In this document: one piece after another, positions 35,125-45,130 of the stretch
Layout: the number at the start of each line of letters is the position of its first letter
Position numbering within the stretch: position 1 is the stretch's first letter
NCBI GenBank assembly: GCA_028285445.1
Contig: JANQPQ010000011.1
Coordinates: 1 to 64,000, forward strand
DNA: 64,000 nucleotides
From: Cyclobacteriaceae bacterium
GTDB lineage: Bacteria; Bacteroidota; Bacteroidia; Cytophagales; Cyclobacteriaceae
Direction of reading: 5' to 3'
The notes under the pieces: generated by a model
What the model saw: the letters and a program-made list of their open reading frames with translations, nothing else
Database searches by the model: none
What the model was told of the DNA's origin: nothing
Translations under genes and position numbers: made by a program

Positions 35125-36369
35125 ATGGTCTTCATTAAACCCATATTGAGATTTCTTAGTTTGTTCTTAGCACTTTGGCTGCTATCTACTCCATTCTTGT
35201 ATTCGCAAGAGGAGGAAGAAGAACAGAGCTTTCGTAAATACGACATTCTCCCAGCAATCAGCTTTTCTCCGGAAACCGATCTTACCATGGGAATAATAGG
35301 TTACCGCTACCTGCACCTCGCCCCAGAGGACCCCAACACTACGCAATCATTCATCAACTTCTTGGCTGTGTATACCACCAAACAGCAAATATTGATTGAA
35401 AGTAACTGGGAAATTTTTACACCTGGCAATGAATACAGATTCAGAGGATTCGCCGGTTTCAATCGCTTTCCAGATAGAAATTATGGACTGGGAAATGATG
35501 CTGGCGTTTTAGTCCGGGAATTCGAAATCGAAGACGGCATTGTAACTGATTCCACCGATGTAAACTACCTGCAATTTTCAGTCGATAGGTTCTCCTTTAG
35601 ACCCGTATTTCTGAAGAAAATGCGTAAGAACTTCTACGCTGGTATTCTATTCGACATAGAAGATCAGTTCAATCTGGAAACATTGCCAGATGCATTTACG
35701 GTGCTAAATCAGAATAATGAACTTGCCTTATTACAAGCTAATACTCTGGGGTTCAGATCTGGGGCAGGTTTTAATTTTATTTGGGATAGCAGGGATAACC
35801 TGCTTAATGCCCGAGAAGGAAGTTACCTGGATTTAGGTATGGTTTTTTATGGAGGCTTCCTCGGTAGTGATTACAATTATTCCTCCTACCGATTAGATGC
35901 TCGTAAGTACTTCAATCCTGTTAAAAACCACAGTATCGCCCTGAGAACCAATATTTACCTCAGTGCCACTAGTGATCCCGTTGTGCCCTTACGAGGTCTT
36001 TCAAGAGTTGGAGGGCACAATCTTGTTCGTGGTTATTTTCGGGGAACATTTCAAGATAGGCACCTAAACACCTTCGAAGCGGAATATCGCTTGCCATTCT
36101 GGAAAGATGATGTGGATGCGCCCCTTTACAAATTCTGGAAGCGATTAGGAATGGTCGCCTTTGTAAGTGGTGCCCAGGTTTTTGGTGATGATGGCAACTT
36201 TGGGCTCGATCGATATAACTACGCAGTCGGTACCGGCCTCAGAATCTTATTCAATCCTGAGTCAAAGGTTAATATTAGAATTGACTACGCCTTTGGCCTT
36301 TCTAAAGATTCCGGCGGCCCTGGTGAAACACAAACCGGCCTTTACTTTTTCCTGGCGGAAGCCTTCTAA
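35125..36369 (+). CDS. BamA/TamA (Omp85) family outer membrane protein, short
   Basis: A 414-residue protein with a signal peptide (MVFIKPILRFLSLFLALWLLS). It is a 16-strand-type barrel with the Omp85 L6 loop motif in NLVRGYFRGTFQDRH (near 295-305) and WDSRDNLLNAREGSYLDLG earlier, ending in a C-terminal strand with LYFFLAEAF. No POTRA domains fit before the barrel. It resembles patatin-linked or accessory Omp85 proteins of Bacteroidota. It may assist insertion of lipids or proteins. Confidence 0.83.
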   Translation: MVFIKPILRFLSLFLALWLLSTPFLYSQEEEEEQSFRKYDILPAISFSPETDLTMGIIGYRYLHLAPEDPNTTQSFINFLAVYTTKQQILIESNWEIFTPGNEYRFRGFAGFNRFPDRNYGLGNDAGVLVREFEIEDGIVTDSTDVNYLQFSVDRFSFRPVFLKKMRKNFYAGILFDIEDQFNLETLPDAFTVLNQNNELALLQANTLGFRSGAGFNFIWDSRDNLLNAREGSYLDLGMVFYGGFLGSDYNYSSYRLDARKYFNPVKNHSIALRTNIYLSATSDPVVPLRGLSRVGGHNLVRGYFRGTFQDRHLNTFEAEYRLPFWKDDVDAPLYKFWKRLGMVAFVSGAQVFGDDGNFGLDRYNYAVGTGLRILFNPESKVNIRIDYAFGLSKDSGGPGETQTGLYFFLAEAF

Positions 36370-36372
36370 AGA

Positions 36373-36402
36373 AAAAAGCCCCAGCTCTATCAGCCAGGGC
36401 TT
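36373..36402 (-). terminator. Terminator for the leftward lipoprotein gene
   Basis: On the minus strand AAGCCC..GGGCTT with a T tract (six T). It lies between the convergent Omp85 and ABM-like genes. Confidence 0.65.
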
Positions 36403-36424
36403 GGAAGTATTTTAAGCTGGCAAC

Positions 36425-37144
36425 TTAGCTACTGGCATTGTCTGCGGGTGCAGGAGCTACCCAAGTCGTAATAGTTGGTTCTCCAACCACTCCAGCTTCT
36501 TCCATCTTGGCCTTCATCTCATCAGAGCCCATCATTTCTCCAACTTTCTCCAGGTCGGAAACAGCGAAAACCATGTAAACCATATTAGCATTTTCGGGGC
36601 TTGTGGCCATGCCTAGTAGTGTCATCCCGGCATTTGTTCTATTCTCAGCATCAGCGTCAAATTTCTCCTTCCACGCAGCGAAATCAGCCACCTCGTGGTT
36701 AGCAGCTACCCGATAATTCTGGCCTTCGCCCGGACCGTTTTGGTTGAAATACTTCATATCGTAAAGAGTAACGGTAGGCTCAGAAGTTACTCCAGCTCTT
36801 TCCATGGCTGCCTTTATCTCCTCCGACCCCATCGAAGCTTTAGCTTCATCGTGGCTTGTTGTCCACTCAAAGACGAATAATAGGTTTGGGTTTTCAGTAC
36901 TCTGAACATATCCAAGCCTTGAATCCGGATCAGATACCTCATCGTAGACGGCTTTCCAGGCTGCTACATCACTTACTTCATGCATCACTCCCATTGCAGT
37001 AGCTCCGGAATATTTCGGCGCCTCAGTGGGAGCCTCTTCATTACTAGCCTCTTCAGTGTTTTCAGCCACTTCGCTGGTTCCACCTCCGCAAGCATAGAAA
37101 ATCCCGGCTAACAATAGCCATAGGTACTTACTAAGAAATTTCAT
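36425..37144 (-). CDS. Lipoprotein with two ABM/ferredoxin-like domains
   Basis: A 239-residue protein with signal and lipobox (LLLAGIFYAC), an acidic linker rich in Glu, Asn and Ala, then two related domains of about 85 residues. Each starts near a VMHEVSDVAAWKAVYDE or ANHEVADFAAWKEKFDA segment and ends near GVTSEPTV or GVVGEPTI. The internal duplication resembles a dimeric alpha+beta barrel. Function unknown. Confidence 0.65.
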   Translation of the reverse strand: MKFLSKYLWLLLAGIFYACGGGTSEVAENTEEASNEEAPTEAPKYSGATAMGVMHEVSDVAAWKAVYDEVSDPDSRLGYVQSTENPNLLFVFEWTTSHDEAKASMGSEEIKAAMERAGVTSEPTVTLYDMKYFNQNGPGEGQNYRVAANHEVADFAAWKEKFDADAENRTNAGMTLLGMATSPENANMVYMVFAVSDLEKVGEMMGSDEMKAKMEEAGVVGEPTITTWVAPAPADNASS

Positions 37145-37230
37145 GATTAATTGGGTTAGGTTAAGGGTTTTGGTTTTGGTTCTAGAAAATTACAGATTTC
37201 AAGAGCCTAAACCAAAAGCCTTCCTTTGAG

Positions 37231-38391
37231 CTATCTAATGGCGGCCTTAACCAACTTCATCATCTCTGCCAACTTACTGGGCTGTAACCATCTGGTTACC
37301 ACAACCATATTGTTTGCCTTATCCACAACAATATAGTTTCCACCAAAACCAGCCGCGTAGTAGATACTCTGGTCATCTACACCATCCCAAGCCCTATTAC
37401 CACGATTAAGCCACCACATGTATCCGTAGCTTTCATTAGCCTCCGATGGTTGCTGAACCATTTGTACCCACTCTTTGGAGAGTAACTGCTTCCCGTTCCA
37501 GTTTCCTTCGTTCAAAAACAGCAAACCAAATCGGGCATGATCGAGGGCGCTAATAAATACACCACCTCCGGAGTGTCCGCCGCCAGTTACTGATTGCATT
37601 TTTATGCCATCAACATTTACCCAGGCGTCATTATATCCATACCATCTCCAGGTTGAAGATGCACCAATATGATCCATTATATTCTCTTTGAGAACCTGTG
37701 GCAGCGGTTTTCTCCAAACCTGCAAAAGGGAATAGGCCAGTACATTCACTCTTACATCATTATATTCCATCACTGTACCCGGCGTTCTCAAATCCCTGTA
37801 TTTCCAGTCATCAACTCCCCCTTCTCGTGGTGGGCGATCGGCCCAATCTTTAATACCAAAAAGTTCCCCAGACCAATCTGAGGATTGATTTAGCAGATGG
37901 TGCCAGCTAATACTGGCATTATGTTCCCCGTCAAAAGTGCCATCCCAAACGTAGTCTACAACTTTGTCTTGCGTACTGCGTATCAGGCCTCTGTCGTAAG
38001 CAAGACCGGCCATGGTGGACAAATAGCTCTTAGTTACACTAAAGGTCATATCTACCCTGCCAACATCTCCCCATTGCGCCACGATGTATCCATCTTTTAT
38101 AATCAATCCTGCAGGACCACCCCTTTTCTTAGTCGGGCCCAGAATTTTATGATAGGGCTCTCGTCGAAAACCCTCAAGGATAGCAATGCGTAAGTCTTTC
38201 GACCCGGAGTATTCATTAGCCATGGCAAAATCAACAGCAGCCTGTAGTTCATTGGCTTTAAGCTTTGATTGCTTTGCATCTCTTGTCTCCCATTCTCCTA
38301 AAGGAGGAAAATAGCTAGTTTGGGCAGCAAGGGGAAAACTAAAGGCACTTATAGTGATGATAAAAAGAAGTGTGGTTAGGTACTTTGTCAT
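37231..38391 (-). CDS. Exported serine beta-lactamase-like hydrolase
   Basis: A 386-residue protein with a signal peptide (MTKYLTTLLFIITISAFSFPLAA). It has SVTKSYLS (SxxK nucleophile, near 117), YND in VMEYNDVRVN and a late FGGNYIV near residue 350 in place of HTG/KTG. It belongs to the class C/PBP4-like family (esterase-like members are common) and may hydrolyse an ester or D-amino peptide. Independent of the VanX fusion. Confidence 0.83.
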   Translation of the reverse strand: MTKYLTTLLFIITISAFSFPLAAQTSYFPPLGEWETRDAKQSKLKANELQAAVDFAMANEYSGSKDLRIAILEGFRREPYHKILGPTKKRGGPAGLIIKDGYIVAQWGDVGRVDMTFSVTKSYLSTMAGLAYDRGLIRSTQDKVVDYVWDGTFDGEHNASISWHHLLNQSSDWSGELFGIKDWADRPPREGGVDDWKYRDLRTPGTVMEYNDVRVNVLAYSLLQVWRKPLPQVLKENIMDHIGASSTWRWYGYNDAWVNVDGIKMQSVTGGGHSGGGVFISALDHARFGLLFLNEGNWNGKQLLSKEWVQMVQQPSEANESYGYMWWLNRGNRAWDGVDDQSIYYAAGFGGNYIVVDKANNMVVVTRWLQPSKLAEMMKLVKAAIR

Positions 38392-38487
38392 AATCTTAAA
38401 GGTCAGTGGAGGCCATCAATAAGTGCCTCCGTGTAATGTGGCCAAGTTTAAATATTTGTAACTTTGAAACAAACACTAATTACACCA

Positions 38488-39333
38488 ATGAAATTCAGAT
38501 ACATAACCTTGATGCTGTTAGTGAGCTTGTTTTCTACAGGCACATTTGCACAGATAGAAATGCCAGCTGCGAGCCCAACCTTCGAGCTGAGTGGTAAAAT
38601 TGGGCTGGCGCAAGTTAAGGTAGTATACTCAAGACCTAGCACCAACGATCGTAAAGTATTTGGTGATCTTGTTCCCTATGGAGAGCTATGGAGAACTGGT
38701 GCCAATGCATCAACCAAACTTTCTTTCGATATGAATGTGGAAATTGAGGGAAATAAGGTACCGGCAGGAGACTACGCTCTTTACACAATTCCAGGTGAAA
38801 AAGAATGGACTATCATCCTTAGCAAAAACACCGAGCTGTGGGGTAGCATGGGATACGAACAGGAACAGGACCTGTTGAGGTTCCAGGTGCCAGCGCAAAG
38901 TGTAAGCAGTCACTATGAAACTTTTACCATAAGCTTCAGCGACTTTACAACCAAGAGTGCTTACCTAAACATGAAATGGGAAAAGTCGAAAGCTAAATTT
39001 CAGATTGTAAATGATACCGATGAGTACGTGATGACGCAGATCAAAGAAAAACTGATTGACAACGAATCTGAAAGAGCCGGCGATTACTATGCATCTGCCT
39101 CTTACTACTATCAGACAGAAAGAGACATGAAATTGGCATTAGGCTGGATAGATAAATTCCTGGAGACTGAAGAAAAGTATTGGGGTTATCACCTCAAGGC
39201 CAAAATACTAGCCAGACTGGGAAATAAGAAAGAAGCAATTGCAGCAGCCAACAAATCAAAGGAATTGGCTGGCAATGGCGTCAATCCAGACTATGTCAGG
39301 CTCAACGAAAAACTAATCGCAGGATTAGAATAA
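38488..39333 (+). CDS. DUF2911 domain protein
   Basis: The ATG at 38488 starts a clear signal peptide (MKFRYITLMLLVSLFSTGTFA), giving 281 residues; a TTG eight codons upstream is less likely. The DUF2911 region spans about 25-165 (GLAQVKVVYSRPSTNDRKVF, GELWRTGANASTKLSFD, GDYALYTIPGEKEWTIILSK, each cut short). The C-terminal third has helical TPR-like sequence. A paralogue is at 46552-47619. Function unknown; periplasmic. A strong terminator follows. Confidence 0.8.
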   Translation: MKFRYITLMLLVSLFSTGTFAQIEMPAASPTFELSGKIGLAQVKVVYSRPSTNDRKVFGDLVPYGELWRTGANASTKLSFDMNVEIEGNKVPAGDYALYTIPGEKEWTIILSKNTELWGSMGYEQEQDLLRFQVPAQSVSSHYETFTISFSDFTTKSAYLNMKWEKSKAKFQIVNDTDEYVMTQIKEKLIDNESERAGDYYASASYYYQTERDMKLALGWIDKFLETEEKYWGYHLKAKILARLGNKKEAIAAANKSKELAGNGVNPDYVRLNEKLIAGLE

Positions 39334-39355
39334 AGATATCTAACACTAGCTTTCT

Positions 39356-39390
39356 AAAGGCAATGGAGTTTTCCATTGCCTTTACTTTTT
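39356..39390 (+). terminator. Intrinsic terminator after the DUF2911 gene
   Basis: AAAGGCAATGGA, GTTT, TCCATTGCCTTT then a T-rich tract. A 12-bp perfect stem. Confidence 0.8.
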
Positions 39391-39432
39391 TAGGGTAAAG
39401 ACGTAGATTGAATATCCTTAAAAACAAACCCC

Positions 39433-41289
39433 ATGAAAAAGCTAGTCCTCTTTTCCCTTCTCGTAGCTACCTCGCTACACACAATTGCTCAACGAACACA
39501 AAAGCCCGTCTTACATGGTAAGCATTGGATGGCAATTACTGGAAAGCCCCTTGGTGCCACGGCAGGTGCCATGATTTTTAATCAAGGTGGCAATGCCGTT
39601 GATGCTGCTTGCGCAATGTTGGCCGCTACCTGCACTATGTGGGATGTACTGAGCTGGGGCGGAGAAACCCAGGCTTTAATCTACAATCCTAACACCAAAA
39701 AGGTAATAGGCATCAATGCTTTGGGAGTGGCTCCTTCCGGTGCTACTGCTGAATATTTTAAGGAAAAAGACATGAAGTACCCTCCTCAATATGGGCCACT
39801 GGCCGCTGTAACACCGGGCACACCCGGAGGCTTAATGACCATGCTGGCTGAGTACGGTACCATGAGCCTTAAAGATGTTTTTGGGCCGGCCATGGAAATG
39901 GCTGCTGGTTATCCCATCGAGGCTCAGGCTGCTGATGGCATCGAGCGACAAAAAAAGAGAATTAAAGAGTGGCCCTATTCGAAGAAAATATTCCTTCCTC
40001 ATTTAGGAGAGGAAAGAGAAGCACCAGAAGCTGGCGAAGTTTTTAAGCAACTGGATTTACTGGCAACATTACAAAAGCTAGTGAACACAGAGGCTGAGGC
40101 TTTGAAGAAGGGTAAATCCCGAAAGGAAGCTATCTACGCAGCCTATGACAGGTTCTACAAAGGAGATATAGCCGATGAATATGTGCGAGGCGCTAATGAG
40201 CAAGGTGGTTTATTCAAGAAATCAGATTTAGAAAATTGGAAGGTCTACATAGAAGAACCTGATGTTACTAACTATAAAGGAATTGACGTTTATAAGCTCA
40301 CATCATGGGTACAAGGTCCGGTAATGTTGCAGTCATTAAATATGGCTGAACAGCTACCGCTTAAAGACATGGGTTATAATTCGGTTAAATACATCCATGC
40401 GCTTTATCAAATTATGAATATGACCTTCGCTGATCGGGACTTCTATTACGGCGACCCCTACTTCCCTCCTGAAGAACCTATGCAAGGATTACTTTCTAAG
40501 GAATATGCAAAGGCCCGCCTTGAGGAAATTAATTGGGAGAAGAATGATCCCGAAGTTAAGCCAGGTGACCCATACAAATTCCAGCAAGGGGACAATCCAT
40601 ATTTGAAGTATATCGAAAAATGGACCAACAAAGAACCATCCGGGGATGCCATGGGCTGGGCTCCTGTTGATGCCAATGGAGAATTCCTGAATATCAATGA
40701 CTTCTATACCGGCACTACCTCAATTCAGGCGACTGATGAAGAAGGTTGGGTCGTTTCTATTACCCCCAGTGGGGGCTGGATCCCGGCTGTTGTAGCTGGT
40801 AATACCGGCATCGGCATGAGCCAAAGGGCACAAAGTTTTGTTGTCAACGAAAGTGAAAATCCCTACAATGTAATTGCCCCGGGGAAAAGACCAAGAGCCA
40901 CACTAACTCCGGCTATGGCCCTAAAGGATGGCAAGCCTTACATCTCTATGGCGGTACAAGGGGGCGATGGGCAAGACCAGAACTTGCTCCAATTCTTCCT
41001 TAATATGGTCGAATTTGATATGAATGTACAGCAAGCTGCAGAAGCTGCTAACATTAACAGCTATCAAATGCGAGGCTCTTTTGGAGAGCATAAAACCGAA
41101 CCAGGCCGAATGCTTATTCAGGAATCTACACCACCTTATGTAAGAGCGAAGCTCCGGGAAATGGGGTATCAACTCCAGATCAGGGAGCGCACATCAGGAC
41201 CAATTAATGCTATTTTCTTTGATTGGGAGCATGGCACTTTCTGGGGAGGTTCAAGCAACCATGGTGAGGATTATGGTATTGGGTGGTAG
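39433..41289 (+). CDS. Gamma-glutamyltransferase family protein
   Basis: A 618-residue exported Ntn-hydrolase (signal MKKLVLFSLLVATSLHTIA). N-terminal GAMIFNQGGNAVDAACAM fits the family, and GTTSIQATDEEGW holds the autocleavage Thr near residue 427, followed by TPSGGWIPAVVAGNTGIGM and PGKRPRATLTPAMAL. The family transfers or hydrolyses gamma-glutamyl groups, as in glutathione breakdown. TTS replaces the usual TTH/TTY, so substrate range may differ. The gene stands alone. Confidence 0.88.
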   Translation: MKKLVLFSLLVATSLHTIAQRTQKPVLHGKHWMAITGKPLGATAGAMIFNQGGNAVDAACAMLAATCTMWDVLSWGGETQALIYNPNTKKVIGINALGVAPSGATAEYFKEKDMKYPPQYGPLAAVTPGTPGGLMTMLAEYGTMSLKDVFGPAMEMAAGYPIEAQAADGIERQKKRIKEWPYSKKIFLPHLGEEREAPEAGEVFKQLDLLATLQKLVNTEAEALKKGKSRKEAIYAAYDRFYKGDIADEYVRGANEQGGLFKKSDLENWKVYIEEPDVTNYKGIDVYKLTSWVQGPVMLQSLNMAEQLPLKDMGYNSVKYIHALYQIMNMTFADRDFYYGDPYFPPEEPMQGLLSKEYAKARLEEINWEKNDPEVKPGDPYKFQQGDNPYLKYIEKWTNKEPSGDAMGWAPVDANGEFLNINDFYTGTTSIQATDEEGWVVSITPSGGWIPAVVAGNTGIGMSQRAQSFVVNESENPYNVIAPGKRPRATLTPAMALKDGKPYISMAVQGGDGQDQNLLQFFLNMVEFDMNVQQAAEAANINSYQMRGSFGEHKTEPGRMLIQESTPPYVRAKLREMGYQLQIRERTSGPINAIFFDWEHGTFWGGSSNHGEDYGIGW

Positions 41290-41311
41290 TAAGCTAGCTT
41301 CTAATTAAAAA

Positions 41312-41359
41312 TCTCAAGTTTCAAGTTCAGAAAGAAGCTCTTAAACTTGAAACTTGAGA
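41312..41359. repeat. Long inverted repeat between convergent genes
   Basis: TCTCAAGTTTCAAGTT and AACTTGAAACTTGAGA form a 16-bp perfect stem with a 16-nt loop. It itself contains direct AAGTTTCAAGTT repetition. It could be a bidirectional terminator or a dispersed repeat element; other copies outside this window cannot be checked here. Confidence 0.65.
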
Positions 41360-41374
41360 CTTAAAATATTTACA

Positions 41375-43822
41375 TTACTCTTTCCCGTCAGGGCTGACTT
41401 TCTCAGTCATATCATCATCGGGACGATTCTTAACGTAAGTCTCCAGGAGTTGATCCATTTCCCAGAACATGTGCAGAATTGATTCCTTAGCTCGATAACC
41501 ATGACTTTCATGAGGCAGCATTACCAATCTAGCCTGGCCTCCAAGCCCTTTAATTGCAGCGAACATACGCTTACTCTGCACTGGAAATGTACCGGAGTTG
41601 TTATCAGCTTCACCGTGAATCATAAGCATCGGCTCATTGATTTTATCAGCATGCATAAACGGTGACATGGTATAGTAAACCTCAGGTGCTTCCCAGTAAG
41701 TTCGCTCTTCGCGTTGGAAACCAAATGGTGTTAGCGTCCTATTATAAGCTCCGCTACGGGCAATACCGGCAGCGAAGAGATCGGAGTGGGCCAGCAGGTT
41801 GGCCGTCATGAAGGCCCCGTAAGAATGACCACCAATGGCAATTCTTCTTGGATCAGCAATTCCCATCTCTACCAACGTATTGATGGCTGCCTCTGCGTTC
41901 CATACTAATTGTTGCCTAAAGGTATCGTTAGGTTGCTCGTCCTCCTCTCCCACTACAGGCATACTGGGCCCGTCAAACACTGCATAGCCCCTGGTAAGGA
42001 AGTAAAGCGGCGATCCCCAATTCAGTCTTATAAACGAATATGATGAGCCTGTAACCTGGCTCGCGGCCTTCGCAGATTTGAATTCTCGTGGGTAAGCCCA
42101 CATCACCACAGGTAACGGCCCATCTTCTTTCTTGTAGCCCTTAGGCAGATACAAATCTCCTTTCAGATCCAGGCCGTCCTCGCGTTTATACTTGATTACC
42201 TGTTTTTCAATTCCTTTCAAAGAAGGATATGGATGGTCCATATTCGTGAGAGCGGTAGTCTTATTTCTTCGATAATCCTTGAGGAAATAATTTGGGGACA
42301 TCGCCTTTGACTCTCTCCTTATTACAGCCAACTTCTTATCAGCATCAATAATCTTGATCGGAATTTCGTAGTAAGGAGATTCTGAAACCCACAGGTTCTT
42401 GGTTTCCTGTGTGGCAATATCGAACTCCCGAATGAATGGGATATTGCCCTTAGGCGATGCGCCTAGACCAGTGAGATAGAGCTTAGAGTTGCTCTTATCC
42501 ATCATTAGCACGCTTCTGCCATACTGATTGGTTACTGTTTCAAATCCACCGGGATCGCTGTAGCGGTCTTCAAAAGAACGATCAAAGAGCACCTTTGTAC
42601 TTCCGGCGTTTCCAGGTTGGAAAGAACTGGTGACTGATTGCCTTGTATTAAACCAGAAAGAATAGGCAATGGCGAGGTTGTCGTTACCCCAGCTTACTCC
42701 GGCGTAGCGGAGTGGAAGTGATATATCAGCTTTCTTGTCACCTTTGAAAGGTGCTTCAAGGTAGTAGAGTTTATCGCGAACATCTGTCTTCTTAGAGGGG
42801 TCTCCACCATCCTGAGCTTCTGTCCAGTAAAGTGTGGCGGGAGTATCGTTTCTCCAGCTAAAACTCCTGGGGCCTAAACGTACCGCGCCGAACCCCTTGG
42901 GAATATCCTCAGCCAGGGGTATATCAGCTATAGTACTTACCAAAGCACCTTCGTTGTTAAGAATTCTTGCCTCTAAAGGAAAGCGAGAATAAGGAACAAT
43001 GTAAGAGAAAGGCTTCTTCACGTAGGTGGCAAAAACATAGTTGCCATCCGGGGAAGTGGATATCTGCCTGATAATACCTGGCTCGCTAAAGGCAGACTTG
43101 CTCCCACTTTCAACATTGAGCATGTATAACTGACCGCTTGCGTAGTAAGTGAATAATTCTTCGTCATATGCATTCTGGAGCAAATCCTGATAGGTGCGCA
43201 CAGGAGCTTTTCTACCAGTAGTCTCCTGTATTGTTGGACCAGAGGGCACCACTGCTTCCACTGGGACGTCACCTCTGCCTGGAAGAACAGACCTATATAC
43301 AATCCGCTTACTGTCTGAGAACCACTGATAAGGCGTTCCATTGAGCGCGTCATTGATGATGGCATCGGTCTGTTGCCTGGCCTGGCCTGAAGCAAAATCG
43401 GCTGTCCACAGTTGAAGGCCATTGGACTTGGTGATTGTAAAAGCTATCATTTGGCCATTTGGCGACCAGGTTAAGTTTTGAATTACCGGATCAGCAGGTA
43501 GGCCCTTAACCCGGTACTCTTTGTCGCCTTGAACACTTCGGATGATCAACCCATTAAAGGCAGCACCCCTGCTGGGCCCATTGGTTCTCGGATTAATTCT
43601 TAGGCCCGCAAGACGCAATTCCGGCTGCGCGAGTTCTTCAATTGATATGTACCCAGGCCTCTCCATCACCACCATCCAGTCTCCAGCGCCATTCACCGAA
43701 ACAGAAGGAGTTTGTGGAGCATTTACCAAATCCGCAATTTCTTTGGGCGGCACCTGGTAGCCATTCTGGCCATAGGCCAAAACGCTTGCAAGCACAAAAG
43801 TGCAAATCATTAGATATCTCAT
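41375..43822 (-). CDS. Exported S9-family peptidase (glutamyl endopeptidase-like)
   Basis: I take the ATG at 43822 as the start because it begins a clean signal peptide (MRYLMICTFVLASVLAYGQ); a TTG upstream is in frame but less likely. The protein is 815 residues. An N-terminal propeller of some 500 residues is followed by a hydrolase domain with nucleophile in GGHSYGAFMTANL (near 659), Asp in HGEADNNSG (near 737) and His in PHESHGYR (near 770). It is most like plant-type or bacterial S9D glutamyl endopeptidases. Probably periplasmic, feeding peptide uptake. Confidence 0.87.
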   Translation of the reverse strand: MRYLMICTFVLASVLAYGQNGYQVPPKEIADLVNAPQTPSVSVNGAGDWMVVMERPGYISIEELAQPELRLAGLRINPRTNGPSRGAAFNGLIIRSVQGDKEYRVKGLPADPVIQNLTWSPNGQMIAFTITKSNGLQLWTADFASGQARQQTDAIINDALNGTPYQWFSDSKRIVYRSVLPGRGDVPVEAVVPSGPTIQETTGRKAPVRTYQDLLQNAYDEELFTYYASGQLYMLNVESGSKSAFSEPGIIRQISTSPDGNYVFATYVKKPFSYIVPYSRFPLEARILNNEGALVSTIADIPLAEDIPKGFGAVRLGPRSFSWRNDTPATLYWTEAQDGGDPSKKTDVRDKLYYLEAPFKGDKKADISLPLRYAGVSWGNDNLAIAYSFWFNTRQSVTSSFQPGNAGSTKVLFDRSFEDRYSDPGGFETVTNQYGRSVLMMDKSNSKLYLTGLGASPKGNIPFIREFDIATQETKNLWVSESPYYEIPIKIIDADKKLAVIRRESKAMSPNYFLKDYRRNKTTALTNMDHPYPSLKGIEKQVIKYKREDGLDLKGDLYLPKGYKKEDGPLPVVMWAYPREFKSAKAASQVTGSSYSFIRLNWGSPLYFLTRGYAVFDGPSMPVVGEEDEQPNDTFRQQLVWNAEAAINTLVEMGIADPRRIAIGGHSYGAFMTANLLAHSDLFAAGIARSGAYNRTLTPFGFQREERTYWEAPEVYYTMSPFMHADKINEPMLMIHGEADNNSGTFPVQSKRMFAAIKGLGGQARLVMLPHESHGYRAKESILHMFWEMDQLLETYVKNRPDDDMTEKVSPDGKE

Positions 43823-43952
43823 GTGATTCTGAGGTTTGTTTGACTTCAAGATTTAGTTCATGGAATGTACAAACTACCTTCTTGAATCAATAGCAAAATA
43901 TTCACTAAAGGCTAGCGATTATTTTGAGTGGTAAATTCGTAAAATGCGCTAA

Positions 43953-44990
43953 TTAGCTATTTGAGGCTTCCAGCTCCAATTCAGTCTCGACTGGAGCATG
44001 ACCGTTCATTGGCCCCTTGGGTTGACCATTACTATTCTCGTTCTCTTTTTCCTTGCCTTTCCTGGCCAACTCTCTCTGCATTTGTTTCACTGTAAGTGAT
44101 GAACCGTCAGGGCTCCAACCAGGAGGACCGAATATGTACATGAACTTATGACCCCAGTTAGAAGTGCTTTTTACATCTCTCCAAATATCCTTGTACTCAT
44201 GCGATACTATAACCAGTGGATTGTAGGAGTTCGGTGGATGTATAACACCAAATTTTGTTTCAAGGCGTTCGTCAAGATGGCGGTGCGTTCCGAATACCTT
44301 GTCGAAGATATTTAAGTATCCACCATGGTTCTTATCCAGATATTCGATATTCTGCGCGTGATGCACCTGATGCTGCTTATGGGTGTTCATGAATTTCTCC
44401 AGGAATCCCAGGTAAGGCATAAACTTGGTATGCAGTTGAAACTGCCAAAGTGCCTGAATGCCAAGGCAAGTAGCAACCATTACCGGGTGAAACCCGATGG
44501 CTGGTAACCAAAGCCAAAACAATGGCTTGTAGAACAGCGTAACCCAACCATTTCTGATACCAGTACCCAGGTTGTAATTGTCTGAGGAATGATGAACAAT
44601 GTGGGCCGCCCATAGTACTCTAATTGTGTGGCTAAGCCTGTGGTACCAGTAGTAAGTAAAATCATCAGCGACCTGACAGATTACAAATAAATACCAGTGA
44701 AAGTTGAATGACTTCCATCCCATGATATTGACACGAATACCATCAACAATAGGATTAAATATCCAATAGACCTCAAAGAAGAGCAGCAATGAAAGCAGCT
44801 TGGTGCCAATAGCCAGCACTACGGCTCCAGCACCCATGGAGACACTGGAACCAAAGTCTTTCCATTGATATAGTTCACGATCGTACTTGAGGCTAAGGAT
44901 TATCTCTACAACGATGAGAGCGACAAAAGCCGGTACCCCATATATAAGCGGATTGGTAAGACTGATGTCCTGCGTTAGGTCGAAGGTCAA
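43953..44990 (-). CDS. Sterol desaturase/fatty acid hydroxylase-family membrane enzyme
   Basis: A 345-residue multi-pass protein with the di-iron His clusters HRLSH (near 113), HIVHHSSDNYN (near 128) and HQVHHAQN (near 208). It hydroxylates or desaturates a lipid, perhaps a sphingolipid, fatty acid or hopanoid. The likely start is the TTG at 44990: an in-frame stop precedes it directly and no ATG lies in a good position. The C-terminus is charged (ELARKGKEKENENS). No partner gene is adjacent. Confidence 0.83.
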   Translation of the reverse strand: MTFDLTQDISLTNPLIYGVPAFVALIVVEIILSLKYDRELYQWKDFGSSVSMGAGAVVLAIGTKLLSLLLFFEVYWIFNPIVDGIRVNIMGWKSFNFHWYLFVICQVADDFTYYWYHRLSHTIRVLWAAHIVHHSSDNYNLGTGIRNGWVTLFYKPLFWLWLPAIGFHPVMVATCLGIQALWQFQLHTKFMPYLGFLEKFMNTHKQHQVHHAQNIEYLDKNHGGYLNIFDKVFGTHRHLDERLETKFGVIHPPNSYNPLVIVSHEYKDIWRDVKSTSNWGHKFMYIFGPPGWSPDGSSLTVKQMQRELARKGKEKENENSNGQPKGPMNGHAPVETELELEASNS

Positions 44991-45130
44991 TTAACTAAGT
45001 AGTTTGGTTATCAGTAAATAAATGCCAAAAATAGGGAATGGTTTTGATTTGACTAAAAAAAGTAAGGTTTTGTGCGGGAATGTCTGCTTTGCTGTTCTTG
45101 ATCCCTATTGAGGTAACTTACCAGCTTTAG

